Shown: positions 19,289-29,480, counted from the stretch's first letter. The stretch is DNA of 41,729 bases from Xenorhabdus khoisanae (GCF_001037465.1 NZ_LFCV01000023.1:1-41729); one strand, 5' to 3'. Program-made: numbers and translations. The notes: generated by a model not told the origin, from the sequence alone.

Positions 19289-19942
19289 TTACAAAATCGA
19301 TACTATTTCGCTTTGTGAAATTAATTTAGCGCCTTTAGCTGCCATTTCCTCAAATGCGTGCTGGCTGTCATTGGGCTGAATATTGACACCACGACAACCA
19401 TCTGTAATCACATAGGTTTCGTAGCCCAGAGCCAAAGCATCAAGCACTGTAAATTTGACGCAGTAATCAGTAGCAATGCCTAATACAAGTAAGCGCTGTA
19501 TATTATGTTCAGCCAGCCATCCATGCAGTTGAGTTTCGCGTTTATGGTCATTGTCGAAAAACGCACTATAACTATCTATCTGAGGATTCTCACCTTTTTG
19601 GAAAACCTTCTGGATAGCCGATTGGTTTAATGAAGGATGAAATTCTGCTCCAAATTGCCCCTGTACACAATGAACAGGCCACCATATTTGGGAAATGCCA
19701 TTAAGTTCGCCTAATTCCCCCATTTTTTGCCCGGAATTTACGGCAAAACTCATGTGGTTTGTTGGGTGCCAATCCTGACTGGCAATAATAGCAATATGAT
19801 TCTTCTGGCTATTATTTTCCTGACAGAGGGCGATAACCTCATTCGCTACTTTGATGACAGTCTCGCTCTCTTTAACTGCCAATGCGCCTCCAGTACAGAA
19901 ATCATTTTGCAGATCGATAAGTAATAATGCTGTTTTCATCAT
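19289..19942 (-). CDS. pncA: Nicotinamidase
   Basis: Hydrolyses nicotinamide to nicotinate in the NAD salvage pathway; 217 aa. The cysteine-hydrolase triad is visible: Asp in LLIDLQNDFC, Lys in VFQKGENPQ, and the nucleophilic Cys in GIATDYCVKFT. Metal-binding residues are in ASQDWHPTNH and the VHCVQG block. Two ATG codons are adjacent at the start; the second would remove one residue. It lies 21 bp behind ansA on the same strand, and the two are likely cotranscribed as in E. coli. Confidence 0.96.
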   Translation of the reverse strand: MMKTALLLIDLQNDFCTGGALAVKESETVIKVANEVIALCQENNSQKNHIAIIASQDWHPTNHMSFAVNSGQKMGELGELNGISQIWWPVHCVQGQFGAEFHPSLNQSAIQKVFQKGENPQIDSYSAFFDNDHKRETQLHGWLAEHNIQRLLVLGIATDYCVKFTVLDALALGYETYVITDGCRGVNIQPNDSQHAFEEMAAKGAKLISQSEIVSIL

Positions 19943-19963
19943 ATTTCTCGATTTACCTTTTCA

Positions 19964-20983
19964 TTAATCATCTGAATAGCTCAATTCACCGCGTAAATTC
20001 TGCTGCATCAGGTAGCGAATTTCTTCGGGTGTATAAGGTTGGCTCAATAAGTAGTGCAATTTCGTCAAGGTGGCCTCGAAAGTCATGTCATAACCGCTGA
20101 TAACACCTGATGCAGCCAATGAGTGACCAGTAGCATATCCCTCCATATTGACCCGGCCAGAAATACATTGAGTCAAATTAACTACGATAATTCCTCGCTC
20201 GGTCGCTTCTTTTAATGTTTTTAGTAAAGAAGCACATTGCGGAGCATTGCCCACTCCATATGATCTTAAAATCAATGCCTTAACCGGTTGCATCAGGATG
20301 TTTTCTACCACTTGGCTGGATAAGCCTGGGTAGATGGTTACAACACCAATCGGTTGCGAAGTGATCGGATTGACGACAAATTCGCTGTGCTTGACAGGGA
20401 TGGGGCTTGTTTTGAAGGTGCGAATATTGATGCCTGCTTCCATTAATGGTGAACAGTTAGGGGATGAAAAGGCATCAAAACCATCAGCGTGGGCTTTAAT
20501 TGTTCTATTTCCACGAAATAGTTTATTGCTGAAAAACAGACTGACTTCGTTGATAGGGTAGTTAGCTGCAAGGTACAAGGCGTTAAGTAAGTTTGTCTGA
20601 CCATCAGAACGGAGTGCTTCTAAAGGAATTTGTGACCCTGTCACAATAACCGGCTTGTTGAGGTTCTCAAGCATGAAAGAAAGCGCTGAGGCAGTGAAAG
20701 CCATGGTGTCGGTGCCATGCAGAATAACAAAACCGTCATAATCATGATAATTCTGGTAGATATCATTCGCGATAGTGTCCCAGTCATCAGGACTCATATC
20801 AGAAGAGTCAATCAGAGGTTGATGTTCACGGATCGTAAATGTTGGCATTTCTGGGCGGTGGAATTCAGGCATTTTTGCGAGTTGCTGCTGCAAATGGCCG
20901 GAGACAGGAATGTACCCATTAGGAGAATGCTGCATCCCGATTGTACCGCCAGTGTAAACAACATAGATAGATTTCTTCTGCAT
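19964..20983 (-). CDS. ansA: Cytoplasmic L-asparaginase I
   Basis: Hydrolyses L-asparagine to aspartate and ammonia; 339 aa (E. coli AnsA 338). The first catalytic threonine is in VYTGGTIGMQ, and the second, with its aspartate, in ILHGTDTMAFTAS; the lysine follows in KAHADGFDAF. No signal peptide is present, which separates it from the periplasmic type II enzyme. The start at MQKKS matches E. coli; a GTG two codons upstream also fits the frame. pncA follows after 21 bp. Confidence 0.96.
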   Translation of the reverse strand: MQKKSIYVVYTGGTIGMQHSPNGYIPVSGHLQQQLAKMPEFHRPEMPTFTIREHQPLIDSSDMSPDDWDTIANDIYQNYHDYDGFVILHGTDTMAFTASALSFMLENLNKPVIVTGSQIPLEALRSDGQTNLLNALYLAANYPINEVSLFFSNKLFRGNRTIKAHADGFDAFSSPNCSPLMEAGINIRTFKTSPIPVKHSEFVVNPITSQPIGVVTIYPGLSSQVVENILMQPVKALILRSYGVGNAPQCASLLKTLKEATERGIIVVNLTQCISGRVNMEGYATGHSLAASGVISGYDMTFEATLTKLHYLLSQPYTPEEIRYLMQQNLRGELSYSDD

Positions 20984-21033
20984 GATCACGTCTCAATAAA
21001 AATATTTAGCCGGATTATAGGGAGTATGAAGAA

Positions 21034-21062
21034 TAAAAAAAGCCTGATCGTGAAATCAGGCT
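21034..21062 (-). terminator. Terminator of sppA
   Basis: An 8-bp perfect stem AGCCTGAT/ATCAGGCT (21041-21048 with 21055-21062) with a 6-nt loop is followed on the minus strand by a run of T. It lies between sppA and ansA, so the genes are probably separate transcripts. Confidence 0.88.
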
Positions 21063-21074
21063 TCAAATTTGATG

Positions 21075-21113
21075 TATACCCGTCGCGATGCAACTTAAAA
21101 TCCATTGGGTATA
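21075..21113. repeat. Short intergenic repeat element with 7-bp terminal inverted repeats
   Basis: This 39-bp element begins TATACCC and ends GGGTATA. Read on the minus strand it begins TATACCCAATGGATTTTAAG and continues through GTTGCATCGCGACGG. From memory, such sequences are common in intergenic regions of Xenorhabdus and Photorhabdus, usually as longer elements; this would be a minimal copy. No second copy was found in the window, so its repeat status rests on recall. It lies just after sppA and before the terminator. Confidence 0.5.
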
Positions 21114-21125
21114 GATGAGTCGTTT

Positions 21126-23018
21126 TTAACGGATATCGACACAGTTCAGACAGAATGTATAAATATTCTGCGGATCATTCATCTTGTTATAAAACACAGC
21201 TTGTTTTTTCATGTCTTGAGCAACCTGAGAAAACGGAGCTGGCAACATTGACTGTAAAGTATTTGGCAGCAGGGCTTGTGCTGATGAAGAGAAACCTAAC
21301 ATCATTCTTTCAGAGAATGAAAGTTCAGGCTGCATCCAGTTCAGTGATACGTTTTTAACTCCTGCCAGTTCAGCGGCTTTTTTGACAGCATCATCAAAAT
21401 CACCCAACTGATCGACTAAACCAAGTTTTTTGGCATCAAGACCGCTCCAAACACGTCCTTGAGCAATTTTATCGGTTTCATCCAGCGATTTGTTGCGTGA
21501 ATGTGCAACCAGTTTGATAAACTTACTGTAACCATTTTCGATAGCCAACTGTATTACATCGGAGGCTATTTGGTTAATGCCTTTGGTAGCGGAGATATCT
21601 GCCAGTGGCGTTGTTGAAACACCATCAGTATTCACACCGATATAATTTAGGCTTTTTTCAAACGTTTGAAACATACCAAAAACACCGATAGAACCTGTTA
21701 ATGTATTTGGATCTGCAATGATGTAGTTAGCAGGGGTGGATATCCAGTAGCCGCCTGATGCTGCTAAACCTCCCATTGAAACCACAACAGGTTTAGCGCC
21801 TTTACCATTATTTTTTTCATCGCCATGGCGGATGGCCGCAATTTCACTACGAATAATCTCTGATGCACCGATACTGCCACCAGGGCTGTTTACCCGCAAT
21901 AAGATTGCTTTTATGTCAGGATTATTGCGTGCTTCACGTAGCTGCTCCACAATTGTGTCACTTCCTACTACGCCCGGCTCTTCTCCACCATCTAAAATCG
22001 CGCCTTCAGCAATAATAACGGCAATGTTACCTTGATTATTGTCCGGGATTTGTACTGGTTTCAGGGCAATATAATCATAGATGCTGATGTAGTTGAAATG
22101 CTTTCGTTCCGCATCCCAACCAAAGATTTCCTTCATTTTATTTTCAACAGCACTACGTGGTTCAATATAATTGACCAGCTTGTTTTGATACGCATACAGT
22201 GCGGCATCACCATCAGCTTTACGAAATTTTTCAAGGAAGTTAGTTGCAGCAGGGGATATTTGTTCGGCAGAAGTCTTCCTGTTAACGGCAATGGTATTCA
22301 AGTAATTATTCCAAAGCTCGTTGAGCCACAGACTGTCAGCTTTACGTGCGTCTTCTGACATATCATCCCGTAAAAAGGGCTCCACTGCCGATTTATAGGT
22401 TCCTACACGAAAAATATGGGTAGAAACTTTCAACGTGTCCAATAATGACTTGTAATACAAATGATTGGTCGAGAAACCATGGATATCAACTGCGCCTTGT
22501 GGGGACAGGTATATTTCATTTGCATAGCTGGCTAAATAATATTGTGATTGACTGTAAGCATCACCCATTGCAAAAACAGGTTTGCCCGCCGCTTTAAATT
22601 CGCTGATGGCTTTGCCGATATATTTCAGGGAAGGCTGATCAGCACCGACAAAGTTATTCAGCTTTAATACCATTCCCGTAATTTTGGGATCATTTTTGGC
22701 ACGACGAATGCTGTCAACAATGTCAAATACAGAAGTTTCCTGTGAACTTTTACCGGAGGAGTCGAAAAGGCTTTTCCCCAATAGGTCAAGCGGGCTGCGA
22801 GCGGATACTCGGTCAAGAACTATACCAGATAGATCTACATATAATGCGCCTTGATAGTTATTGTTAGAATTAGATTGGTGCTGGTAAGCGATTACGCCAA
22901 CGGCAACGATAACAATCAACAGGATAAAGATAAAATTAGAAATAAGTTGGCGAACGAAATTTAGCAGCTTCCAACTCCATTTAAATAATGACGCTATAAA
23001 TTTCCATAAAGTACGCAT
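21126..23018 (-). CDS. sppA: Signal peptide peptidase SppA (protease IV)
   Basis: Inner-membrane serine protease that degrades signal peptides released during secretion; 630 aa (E. coli 618). One N-terminal membrane anchor covers about residues 25-46 (FIFILLIVIVAVGVIAY). The Ser/Lys dyad typical of the family is present: Lys209 in RVGTYKSAVEP and the nucleophile Ser421 in LAASGGYWIST. The protein has the two S49 domains and the conserved C-terminal tail ending CLNC. It is divergent from ydjA, as in E. coli. Confidence 0.97.
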   Translation of the reverse strand: MRTLWKFIASLFKWSWKLLNFVRQLISNFIFILLIVIVAVGVIAYQHQSNSNNNYQGALYVDLSGIVLDRVSARSPLDLLGKSLFDSSGKSSQETSVFDIVDSIRRAKNDPKITGMVLKLNNFVGADQPSLKYIGKAISEFKAAGKPVFAMGDAYSQSQYYLASYANEIYLSPQGAVDIHGFSTNHLYYKSLLDTLKVSTHIFRVGTYKSAVEPFLRDDMSEDARKADSLWLNELWNNYLNTIAVNRKTSAEQISPAATNFLEKFRKADGDAALYAYQNKLVNYIEPRSAVENKMKEIFGWDAERKHFNYISIYDYIALKPVQIPDNNQGNIAVIIAEGAILDGGEEPGVVGSDTIVEQLREARNNPDIKAILLRVNSPGGSIGASEIIRSEIAAIRHGDEKNNGKGAKPVVVSMGGLAASGGYWISTPANYIIADPNTLTGSIGVFGMFQTFEKSLNYIGVNTDGVSTTPLADISATKGINQIASDVIQLAIENGYSKFIKLVAHSRNKSLDETDKIAQGRVWSGLDAKKLGLVDQLGDFDDAVKKAAELAGVKNVSLNWMQPELSFSERMMLGFSSSAQALLPNTLQSMLPAPFSQVAQDMKKQAVFYNKMNDPQNIYTFCLNCVDIR

Positions 23019-23185
23019 ATCGTCTCCAGTTATGGTATCAAATGGGGTTATCCTAATCAGCTTATTTGTAAATGTCAGCCAGAAATCACGGAAGCGGTTG
23101 AAAAAACGATTTCTGTGCTTTCATTCATTAACAAATAAACAGAGAATATTGGTTTGTGACAGATTATCTTATTCAGGAGGAAATC

Positions 23186-23737
23186 ATGAATGCTTTGGAA
23201 CTTTTGTTGAATCGTCGTTCAATTGCCCGCTTAACGACACCAGCCCCAGAAGGAAACGAATTACAATATATTTTAGCCGCAGGGATGAGAGCACCTGATC
23301 ATGGGGCATTGCGTCCTTGGCATTTTGTTGTAATGCAGGGAGAAGGCATTGATAAATTTAGCGCACTTCTTGAAAAAGCAGCCATTGCGGGAGAATTAGG
23401 CAAAGAAGTTGAAGAAAAAGCAAAAAATGCACCTTATCGTGCCCCGATGATCATCACGGTTATTGCTAAAGTGGTTGAACATGCAAAAGTACCTGCATGG
23501 GAACAAGTTGTTGCTGCGGGCTGTGCCGTTCACGCCATGCAGATGGCGGCTGTTGCCCAGGGTTTTGGCGGCATATGGCGCTCAGGCCCATGGACAGAAG
23601 ATCCCATTGTTAAAGCGGGTTTGGGATGTAGTGAGAATGACAAAATTGTGGGATTCCTCTATTTAGGGACGCCGGAACTCAAGGCCCCAGTAAAAGTAGC
23701 AACACCAGACTTAACACAATTTGTCAGTTACTTCTAA
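23186..23737 (+). CDS. ydjA: Nitroreductase family protein YdjA
   Basis: A 183-aa FMN-dependent oxidoreductase of the minimal nitroreductase family, the same length as E. coli YdjA; its physiological substrate is not known. FMN-binding motifs are NRRSIARL near the start, [17 protein letters not shown], and the C-terminal [12 protein letters not shown] and [11 protein letters not shown]. The start at MNALELL has AGGAGG 5 bp before it; ten further codons are open upstream but do not match the family. selD follows after 14 bp, so the two likely form an operon, as in E. coli. Confidence 0.95.
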   Translation: MNALELLLNRRSIARLTTPAPEGNELQYILAAGMRAPDHGALRPWHFVVMQGEGIDKFSALLEKAAIAGELGKEVEEKAKNAPYRAPMIITVIAKVVEHAKVPAWEQVVAAGCAVHAMQMAAVAQGFGGIWRSGPWTEDPIVKAGLGCSENDKIVGFLYLGTPELKAPVKVATPDLTQFVSYF

Positions 23738-23751
23738 CGGAGTGAACAACA

Positions 23752-24795
23752 ATGTCAACAGAAATCCGTCTGACTCAGTATAGCCATGGCGCCGGCTGTG
23801 GCTGCAAAATTTCTCCTAAAGTATTGGAAACTATTTTGCATAGTGAACAAGCAAAATTTTTCGATCCTAATTTGCTGGTGGGTAACGAAACCCGTGATGA
23901 TGCTGCTGTGTATGATATTGGCAATGGCACAGGCATCATTAGCACTACGGATTTCTTTATGCCAATTGTTGATGACCCATTTGATTTTGGTCGAATTGCG
24001 GCGACTAATGCCATCAGTGATATTTACGCGATGGGAGGGAGGCCGATCATGGCGATTGCAATTCTGGGTTGGCCAATTGCTAAATTATCCCCGGAAATTG
24101 CTCAAAAAGTCATTGAAGGTGGTCGGGCTGTTTGTCAGGCAGCAGGTATTTCCCTTGCTGGTGGGCATTCAATTGACGCCCCTGAGCCTATTTTTGGTTT
24201 GGCAGTGACCGGTATCATCAATATTGAGCGTGTGAAGCGTAATAATCAGGCAAAAGCAGGCAGCCACCTGTTTTTGACTAAACCTTTAGGTATTGGCGTA
24301 TTGACTACAGCTGAAAAGAAAGGTTTGCTTCAGCCTGAACACCAAGGTGTTGCGAAAGAAACCATGTGCAAGCTGAATAAAGCAGGTGCAGATTTTGCAG
24401 GAATTGAAGGTGTCACGGCGATGACGGATGTAACAGGTTTTGGCCTGTTAGGGCATTTAGGTGAGATTTGTGAAGGTTCGGGCGTTCAGGCAACGGTCAA
24501 GTTTTCGCAGATACCAAGATTGCCGAATGTTGATGCTTATATTGAAAAAGGTTGCGTACCTGGTGGCACGGGGCGCAACTTTGACAGTTATGGACACTTA
24601 ATAGGAGAAATGACTGTTCGTCAACGTCATCTCTTGTGTGATCCACAAACGTCGGGCGGTTTATTGCTGGCTATTTTGCCGGATGCCGTGAAAGAGGCGA
24701 AAGCCATTGCACGCAACCACGATATTGATTTGATTGCGATTGGTGAATTGTCTGAACCAAGCTCAGACAGGGCATTAATTGAAGTTGTTGAATAA
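23752..24795 (+). CDS. selD: Selenide, water dikinase (selenophosphate synthetase)
   Basis: Makes selenophosphate from selenide and ATP for selenocysteine and selenouridine synthesis; 347 aa (E. coli 347). The active-site loop [11 protein letters not shown] carries Cys16 and Lys19, the equivalents of the essential E. coli Cys17 and Lys20. The active residue is Cys, not Sec: there is no in-frame UGA. ATP-binding aspartates appear in [10 protein letters not shown] and STTDFF, and [10 protein letters not shown] is also typical. Its presence predicts Sec enzymes elsewhere in the genome. Confidence 0.97.
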   Translation: MSTEIRLTQYSHGAGCGCKISPKVLETILHSEQAKFFDPNLLVGNETRDDAAVYDIGNGTGIISTTDFFMPIVDDPFDFGRIAATNAISDIYAMGGRPIMAIAILGWPIAKLSPEIAQKVIEGGRAVCQAAGISLAGGHSIDAPEPIFGLAVTGIINIERVKRNNQAKAGSHLFLTKPLGIGVLTTAEKKGLLQPEHQGVAKETMCKLNKAGADFAGIEGVTAMTDVTGFGLLGHLGEICEGSGVQATVKFSQIPRLPNVDAYIEKGCVPGGTGRNFDSYGHLIGEMTVRQRHLLCDPQTSGGLLLAILPDAVKEAKAIARNHDIDLIAIGELSEPSSDRALIEVVE

Positions 24796-24846
24796 ATAAC
24801 CACAATTATCATTTAAAAGCCATGTTAGTTTTTTGAAAAAATTAAT

Positions 24847-24978
24847 ATGGCTATAACAGATTTATGGCTTCGTTTTACCAATGGTAAACGTCCTCTTGTC
24901 ATTGATATCAATCGGGTATCCGTGCATACCTGGACTACCTCCCCGAACGATCGGTTCACACACTGTTTCGTGATGTGA
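24847..24978 (+). pseudogene. 43-codon frame resembling a P4-type integrase N-terminus (doubtful)
   Basis: The frame opens MAITDLWLRFTNGK, which resembles the first residues of P4-family tyrosine integrases as I remember them, then continues with unrelated-looking sequence and stops. There is no ribosome site of note, no remaining catalytic domain, and no tRNA next to it. It could be the scrap of a departed island or a chance resemblance. It occupies the 323-bp gap between selD and topB, which otherwise holds one repeat and no gene. Confidence 0.3.
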
Positions 24979-24998
24979 ATACCTCAAAGTTGTGGCAA

Positions 24999-25023
24999 GC
25001 ATAAAATATGTCTAATACTATAG
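24999..25023 (+). repeat. 25-bp sequence repeated at 14890-14914, copy 2
   Basis: GCATAAAATATGTCTAATAC and the next five bases differ from the mipA-side copy at three positions. It lies 21 bp after the integrase-like scrap and 95 bp before topB. Confidence 0.55.
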
Positions 25024-25118
25024 GAATGGCTATCCGAGTAAGGGAAGTTTAGAAAATTTGTTGAATTAATATGATGTATTCAAAGTATATTTTTTACAGG
25101 TAAATATTGAATAATTCC

Positions 25119-27059
25119 ATGCGTCTTTTTATTGCAGAAAAACCCAGCCTGGCGAGAGCTATAGCGGATGTGTTACCGAAACCTCATCGGCGTGGGGATG
25201 GGTTTATAGAGTGCGGTAATAATCAGTTTGTTACTTGGTGTGTTGGTCATCTATTGGAGCAGGCTGAACCAGATGCTTACGATGCCCGTTATGCCCGCTG
25301 GGTATTGGCTGATTTACCGATCATTCCTGAAAAATGGCAGTTAAAGCCACGGGCTGCCGTGGCTAAGCAGCTCAATACAATTAAATCTCTACTGGAAAGG
25401 GCGAACGAAATTGTCCATGCAGGTGACCCGGATCGTGAAGGGCAATTGCTGGTGGATGAAGTGCTGGATTTTTTAGAGCTGGATACGGAAAAAAAGCAAA
25501 ATGTCCAACGTTGCCTGATTAATGACTTAAATCCTCAGGCAGTCACAAAAGCTATTGAGCGTCTGAGAAGCAACAGGGAATTTGTTCCCTTGTGTGTTTC
25601 TGCACTTGCCCGAGCGAGAGCAGATTGGCTTTATGGCATCAATATGACCCGTGCTTATACGTTATTGGGCAAGAATGCTGGTTATCAGGGAGTACTGTCT
25701 GTTGGGCGTGTTCAAACACCCATTTTAGGGTTAGTTGTGCGTCGTGATGAAGAAATAGAGCATTTTGTGCCGAAAGATTTTTTTGAGGTTAAAGCACATA
25801 TTGTCACGCCAAATGAAGAGCGGTTTACGGCATTGTGGCAGCCAAGTGAATCATGCATTGATTTTCAGGACGAGGAAGGAAGGGTAATTCATCGTCCACT
25901 AGCAGAGCATGTTGTAGCGCGTATTACAGGGCAACCTGCCTATGTCACTGCCTATCAGGATAAACGGGAATCAGAAACGGCACCATTGCCATTTTCGCTT
26001 TCTTCCTTGCAGATTGAAGCAGCCAAGCGTTTTGGTTTGAGTGCTCAAGAAGTACTTGATATTTGTCAGCGGCTTTATGAAACCCATAAATTGATTACTT
26101 ATCCACGCTCGGACTGTCGTTATTTGCCAGAAGAACATTTTGCAGGGCGTCATGCGGTCTTGAATGCTATTTCAGTGCATGCTGCACATTTGCTTCCTCA
26201 AGATGCTTTGGATGTGGATAAAAAGAATCGTTGTTGGGATGATAAGAAAGTTGATGCGCATCATGCCATTGTTCCTACTGCCCGCAGTAGCCAAGTTCAT
26301 TTGACAGATAATGAAAGTCACATTTATGGCTTAATCGCTCGGCAATATCTGATGCAATTTTTCCCTGATGCGGTATTCCGTAAGTGCACGATTGAACTCG
26401 ATATTGCAGGTGGAAAATTTATCGCTAAAGCACGTTTTTTAGCAGAAGCGGGCTGGAGAACTTTGCTTGGTAACAAGGAGAGAGATGAAGAAAACGAAGG
26501 TACTCCATTACCGATTGTTGCTAAGGGCGATGAACTTTTGTGTGAGAAGGGGGAATTGGTGGAAAGGCAGACACAACCACCACGACCTTTTACTGATGCA
26601 ACATTATTGTCTGCAATGACGGGTATCGCCCGATTTGTTCAGGATAAAGCATTGAAAAAAGTTCTGAGGGCAACCGACGGTTTAGGTACGGAAGCAACCC
26701 GGGCAGGGATTATTGAGCTGCTATTTAAACGGGAGTTTCTATATAAAAAAGGACGTTATATTCATGCTACGCCTGCCGGACGAGCGTTGATCCATGTATT
26801 ACCGGATATGGCCGTATTACCCGATATGACAGCACATTGGGAATCCCGACTGACGCAAATCAGCGAAAAGCAATTCCGCTATCAGGATTTTATGCTGCCT
26901 CTTCAGGAGACGTTGCAACAATTAATCTGGCAGGCAAAACAATACCGAAATTTGAAGGCGTTCAGGGACTTACCCCCTGCTCCTGCAAAAGGTAAAAAAG
27001 GGAAACAGACAAAATCCCGTCAGAATAAGACAAAGGCAGATAAAGCTAATCAGACATAA
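25119..27059 (+). CDS. topB: DNA topoisomerase III
   Basis: Type IA topoisomerase that decatenates replication intermediates by single-strand passage; 646 aa (E. coli 653). The TOPRIM domain begins at once ([13 protein letters not shown]) and contains the acidic [10 protein letters not shown] motif. The catalytic tyrosine is in [13 protein letters not shown], and [18 protein letters not shown] is a further signature. The C-terminus is lysine-rich. The start I give matches E. coli, but the only ribosome-site-like sequence (CAGG) is better spaced for a TTG four codons earlier at 25107, so the protein may carry four more residues. Confidence 0.96.
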   Translation: MRLFIAEKPSLARAIADVLPKPHRRGDGFIECGNNQFVTWCVGHLLEQAEPDAYDARYARWVLADLPIIPEKWQLKPRAAVAKQLNTIKSLLERANEIVHAGDPDREGQLLVDEVLDFLELDTEKKQNVQRCLINDLNPQAVTKAIERLRSNREFVPLCVSALARARADWLYGINMTRAYTLLGKNAGYQGVLSVGRVQTPILGLVVRRDEEIEHFVPKDFFEVKAHIVTPNEERFTALWQPSESCIDFQDEEGRVIHRPLAEHVVARITGQPAYVTAYQDKRESETAPLPFSLSSLQIEAAKRFGLSAQEVLDICQRLYETHKLITYPRSDCRYLPEEHFAGRHAVLNAISVHAAHLLPQDALDVDKKNRCWDDKKVDAHHAIVPTARSSQVHLTDNESHIYGLIARQYLMQFFPDAVFRKCTIELDIAGGKFIAKARFLAEAGWRTLLGNKERDEENEGTPLPIVAKGDELLCEKGELVERQTQPPRPFTDATLLSAMTGIARFVQDKALKKVLRATDGLGTEATRAGIIELLFKREFLYKKGRYIHATPAGRALIHVLPDMAVLPDMTAHWESRLTQISEKQFRYQDFMLPLQETLQQLIWQAKQYRNLKAFRDLPPAPAKGKKGKQTKSRQNKTKADKANQT

Positions 27060-27071
27060 CCAACGTGATAG

Positions 27072-27101
27072 CACAGCACCGTAATTAATGGTGCTGTGTT
27101 T
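27072..27101. terminator. Terminator between topB and xthA
   Basis: A 9-bp perfect stem CACAGCACC/GGTGCTGTG (27072-27080 with 27090-27098) is followed by TTT on the plus strand, and sits between two convergent genes. Confidence 0.75.
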
Positions 27102-27114
27102 CATAATTTGGTAA

Positions 27115-27921
27115 TTATATTTCAAATTCTGTCCAGACAGGAGCATGATCAGACGGTTTTTCCATGCTGCGAATAGCATAATCAATGCCTGAAGAAATAC
27201 ACCGTTCTGCTAAAGATTGGCTGGCAAGCAACAAATCAATGCGTAATCCGCGATTATCATCAAACCCTTTTGAGCGATAATCAAACCAAGAGAATTGGTC
27301 ATTGGTTTCGGGATACTTAGCCCGGAATGTATCGATTAACCCCCAATTCTTAAGGCGTTCCATCCACTCTCTTTCTTCTGGCAAGAAGGAGCATTTCCCC
27401 GTTTTTAACCAGCGTTTTTGATTGTTTTCTCCGATCCCAATATCGAGATCAGTTGGGCTGATATTCATATCTCCCATGATCAGAACGTGTGATGTTGGAG
27501 TATGGTGATTTTCTAAGTAGGATTGCAGATCCTGATAAAAATTTTCTTTCGCCGGAAATTTAACCGGATGATCACGACTTTCTCCTTGAGGAAAATAGCC
27601 GTTGATTACAGTTAATAAACCGAGAGGTGTTTCGATATCAGCCATAATGATACGACGTTGTGCATCTTCATCATCTGTAGGGAAACCCTTGCGAACTTCT
27701 ACGGGTTGCTGGCGGGTAAGCAAGGCAACACCATAGTGTGATTTTTGACCGTGATAGAAAACGTGATAGCCAAATTTGCTCACTTCTTCTAAGGGAAACA
27801 TTTCATCATGAACTTTTATTTCTTGCAATCCGATCACATCTGGTTGGTGTTGTTCAATAATGGCAGCAAGTTGATGAGGGCGTGCTCGCAATCCATTAAT
27901 ATTGAATGAGATAAATTTCAT
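27115..27921 (-). CDS. xthA: Exonuclease III
   Basis: The main AP endonuclease and 3'-repair exonuclease of base-excision repair; 268 aa, as in E. coli. It belongs to the endonuclease/exonuclease/phosphatase fold. The metal-binding glutamate is in [11 protein letters not shown], the catalytic aspartate and asparagine in [14 protein letters not shown], and the terminal His in [10 protein letters not shown]. The N-terminus [15 protein letters not shown] is typical. It is convergent with topB, and a 650-bp AT-rich region lies upstream. Confidence 0.97.
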   Translation of the reverse strand: MKFISFNINGLRARPHQLAAIIEQHQPDVIGLQEIKVHDEMFPLEEVSKFGYHVFYHGQKSHYGVALLTRQQPVEVRKGFPTDDEDAQRRIIMADIETPLGLLTVINGYFPQGESRDHPVKFPAKENFYQDLQSYLENHHTPTSHVLIMGDMNISPTDLDIGIGENNQKRWLKTGKCSFLPEEREWMERLKNWGLIDTFRAKYPETNDQFSWFDYRSKGFDDNRGLRIDLLLASQSLAERCISSGIDYAIRSMEKPSDHAPVWTEFEI

Positions 27922-28571
27922 ATCGTTATAATCACCTTGAGAATATGCTAGTTTTTAATGTTAACAGATATAAATAAAGATGTAACTATTTATTAAATAA
28001 TAAATTTTACCTAACTATCTTGATATCTCGCTATTTTACTCCTATATGTAATACTATTATGAGTATAATACTCTCGCTACCCCAAATTTAGAGTGTCGAA
28101 TCGTTTTATAAATAATAAAAAACACAAAATTAACAAGTAATGAATTAACGGATATATGATAACTCACTAGTTTTAATATGTTATATTAAACGCGTGATAT
28201 TATAATTTCTGTTAGGTTTTTTATGCTTTGAATTTATTTTATGTTGTGTGTTACAAAAATTAATTAATGAAAAAGTAGAAGAGTTAATCAATCTCTGATA
28301 GAAATTTGGGCTTGTAGGTCATGGTTATATTTATTAAAGGCTTACAATCACGGTGGAATATTCATCATGATATAGATGAATTATATAGTTCATCTAAACC
28401 GCATTATTGCATCAGGGGCTGGCATTTTATATAAATGTCATTTGAAAAATATCTATTTTTATTGTACAAAATTATACCTTCATAATATCAAGTTTGATTT
28501 AGCGGTTACCTGATGAGAAGGCCATTTCAAGGAAATTATTTTAGCCACAAGTTACATAGGAACGGTGAATT
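27922..28571. other. 650-bp very AT-rich region before the LysR-type gene
   Basis: No convincing gene. A 37-codon frame at 28321-28434 (beginning MVIFIKGLQSRW) lacks a good ribosome site and any recognisable family. A perfect interrupted palindrome, TAGATGAA/TTCATCTA, lies at 28373-28396, about 175 bp before the regulator start, and could be an operator. The AT-richness fits H-NS silencing of acquired DNA and the xthA promoter region must lie at the left end. Confidence 0.45.
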
Positions 28572-29435
28572 ATGTTTTTTTCTCGTAAATTAGAAGCATT
28601 CATGGCGGTGGTGGAAATGGGTTCTTTAAGCAAGGCGGCAAGAGTGATGAACCGTACGACTCCCCCAGTCGCTAAATCAATTAAAGACTTTGAAGCGACG
28701 TTAGGAAAGCGCTTATTTAAAAGGGAGAAGTTTGGGATGATTCTGACCAAAGACGGAGTGGAGTTATATAATGACCTAAAAGAGCTCTATTTGAAAGAGA
28801 AGGAAATTACAAAGAAACACATCAGCGGGAGTATTTGTAATGTGGTAAATATATACCATGATTGGGGTAAGAAAAAGCATCTGATTTCGCTTTATAAAGC
28901 AGCGGACAGAAATAATGCTCAAGTAAATATATTACGCTTCAGTTATGATAACATTGATGAAATAGTTGACTATGAGGGTAATACGATAATTTTAAGTTCA
29001 GAAAAAATACTTAGCGATAGATTTAGTCTTGTACGGAAAATTGATGGACCAAATTTAGGGATTTGCTGCCGTAAAGAGTTATTGAATGAAGTGAATGGGG
29101 ACTTTACTCAATTACTGAAAAAGAGAACTTGGTTATGTGATCCCGTACTCTACAAAGGTAATTTGATAAAGAATTTGGAAGAGGAAATGATAAAAAATGG
29201 AGAGAAAGTCAATATTCGACAGATGGACAATATAGAATGCTGTCTTAATTTTATTCAGTCAACCGATTATATTTGTGTTACAGATTCCCACTCCGGCGCA
29301 TTGGAAGAGGGAGAAAGCTTAGGCTTCATTCCAATATCACGACCTGATGCAGTGAATCAGTGTTATGTCTACAAATCAAAGTCTCATTCAAGCGTGTTAA
29401 ACCGTTTCATCGACTCTGTTAGCGATATGGAGTAG
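28572..29435 (+). CDS. LysR-type transcriptional regulator, target unknown
   Basis: A 287-aa DNA-binding regulator. The N-terminal LysR winged helix-turn-helix covers about residues 3-62 (KLEAFMAVVEMGSLSKAARV, followed by TTPPVAKSIKDFEATLGKRL). The effector-binding part from about 90 onward is divergent and lysine/isoleucine-rich, and I do not recognise its subfamily. Codon use is clearly more AT-rich than in the neighbouring core genes, and there is no divergent target gene directly beside it, unlike most LysR genes. This and its isolation point to acquired DNA. The nearest upstream palindrome (28373-28396) is a possible autoregulatory site. Confidence 0.85.
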   Translation: MFFSRKLEAFMAVVEMGSLSKAARVMNRTTPPVAKSIKDFEATLGKRLFKREKFGMILTKDGVELYNDLKELYLKEKEITKKHISGSICNVVNIYHDWGKKKHLISLYKAADRNNAQVNILRFSYDNIDEIVDYEGNTIILSSEKILSDRFSLVRKIDGPNLGICCRKELLNEVNGDFTQLLKKRTWLCDPVLYKGNLIKNLEEEMIKNGEKVNIRQMDNIECCLNFIQSTDYICVTDSHSGALEEGESLGFIPISRPDAVNQCYVYKSKSHSSVLNRFIDSVSDME

Positions 29436-29446
29436 TCGATTGCATA

Positions 29447-29480
29447 AGCGGAGCGAACATCCAGTTTTCCCAGCTCCGCT
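29447..29480. terminator. Hairpin after the LysR-type gene
   Basis: An 8-bp perfect stem AGCGGAGC/GCTCCGCT (29447-29454 with 29473-29480) with an 18-nt loop lies 11 bp after the regulator stop. No T-run follows on either strand, so termination is uncertain. On the minus strand it lies at the end of the tRNA-Tyr repeat region. Confidence 0.4.

Noticed and set aside
24796-25118. Prophage or genomic island boundary
   Set aside because: Only one short integrase-like peptide was seen, with no tRNA, no attachment repeats and intact synteny on both sides; kept only as a low-confidence remnant.
28321-28434. 37-aa frame MVIFIKGLQSRW... as a small gene
   Set aside because: The ribosome-site-like AGGT is only two bases from the ATG, there is no recognisable family, and the DNA around it is non-coding in character.
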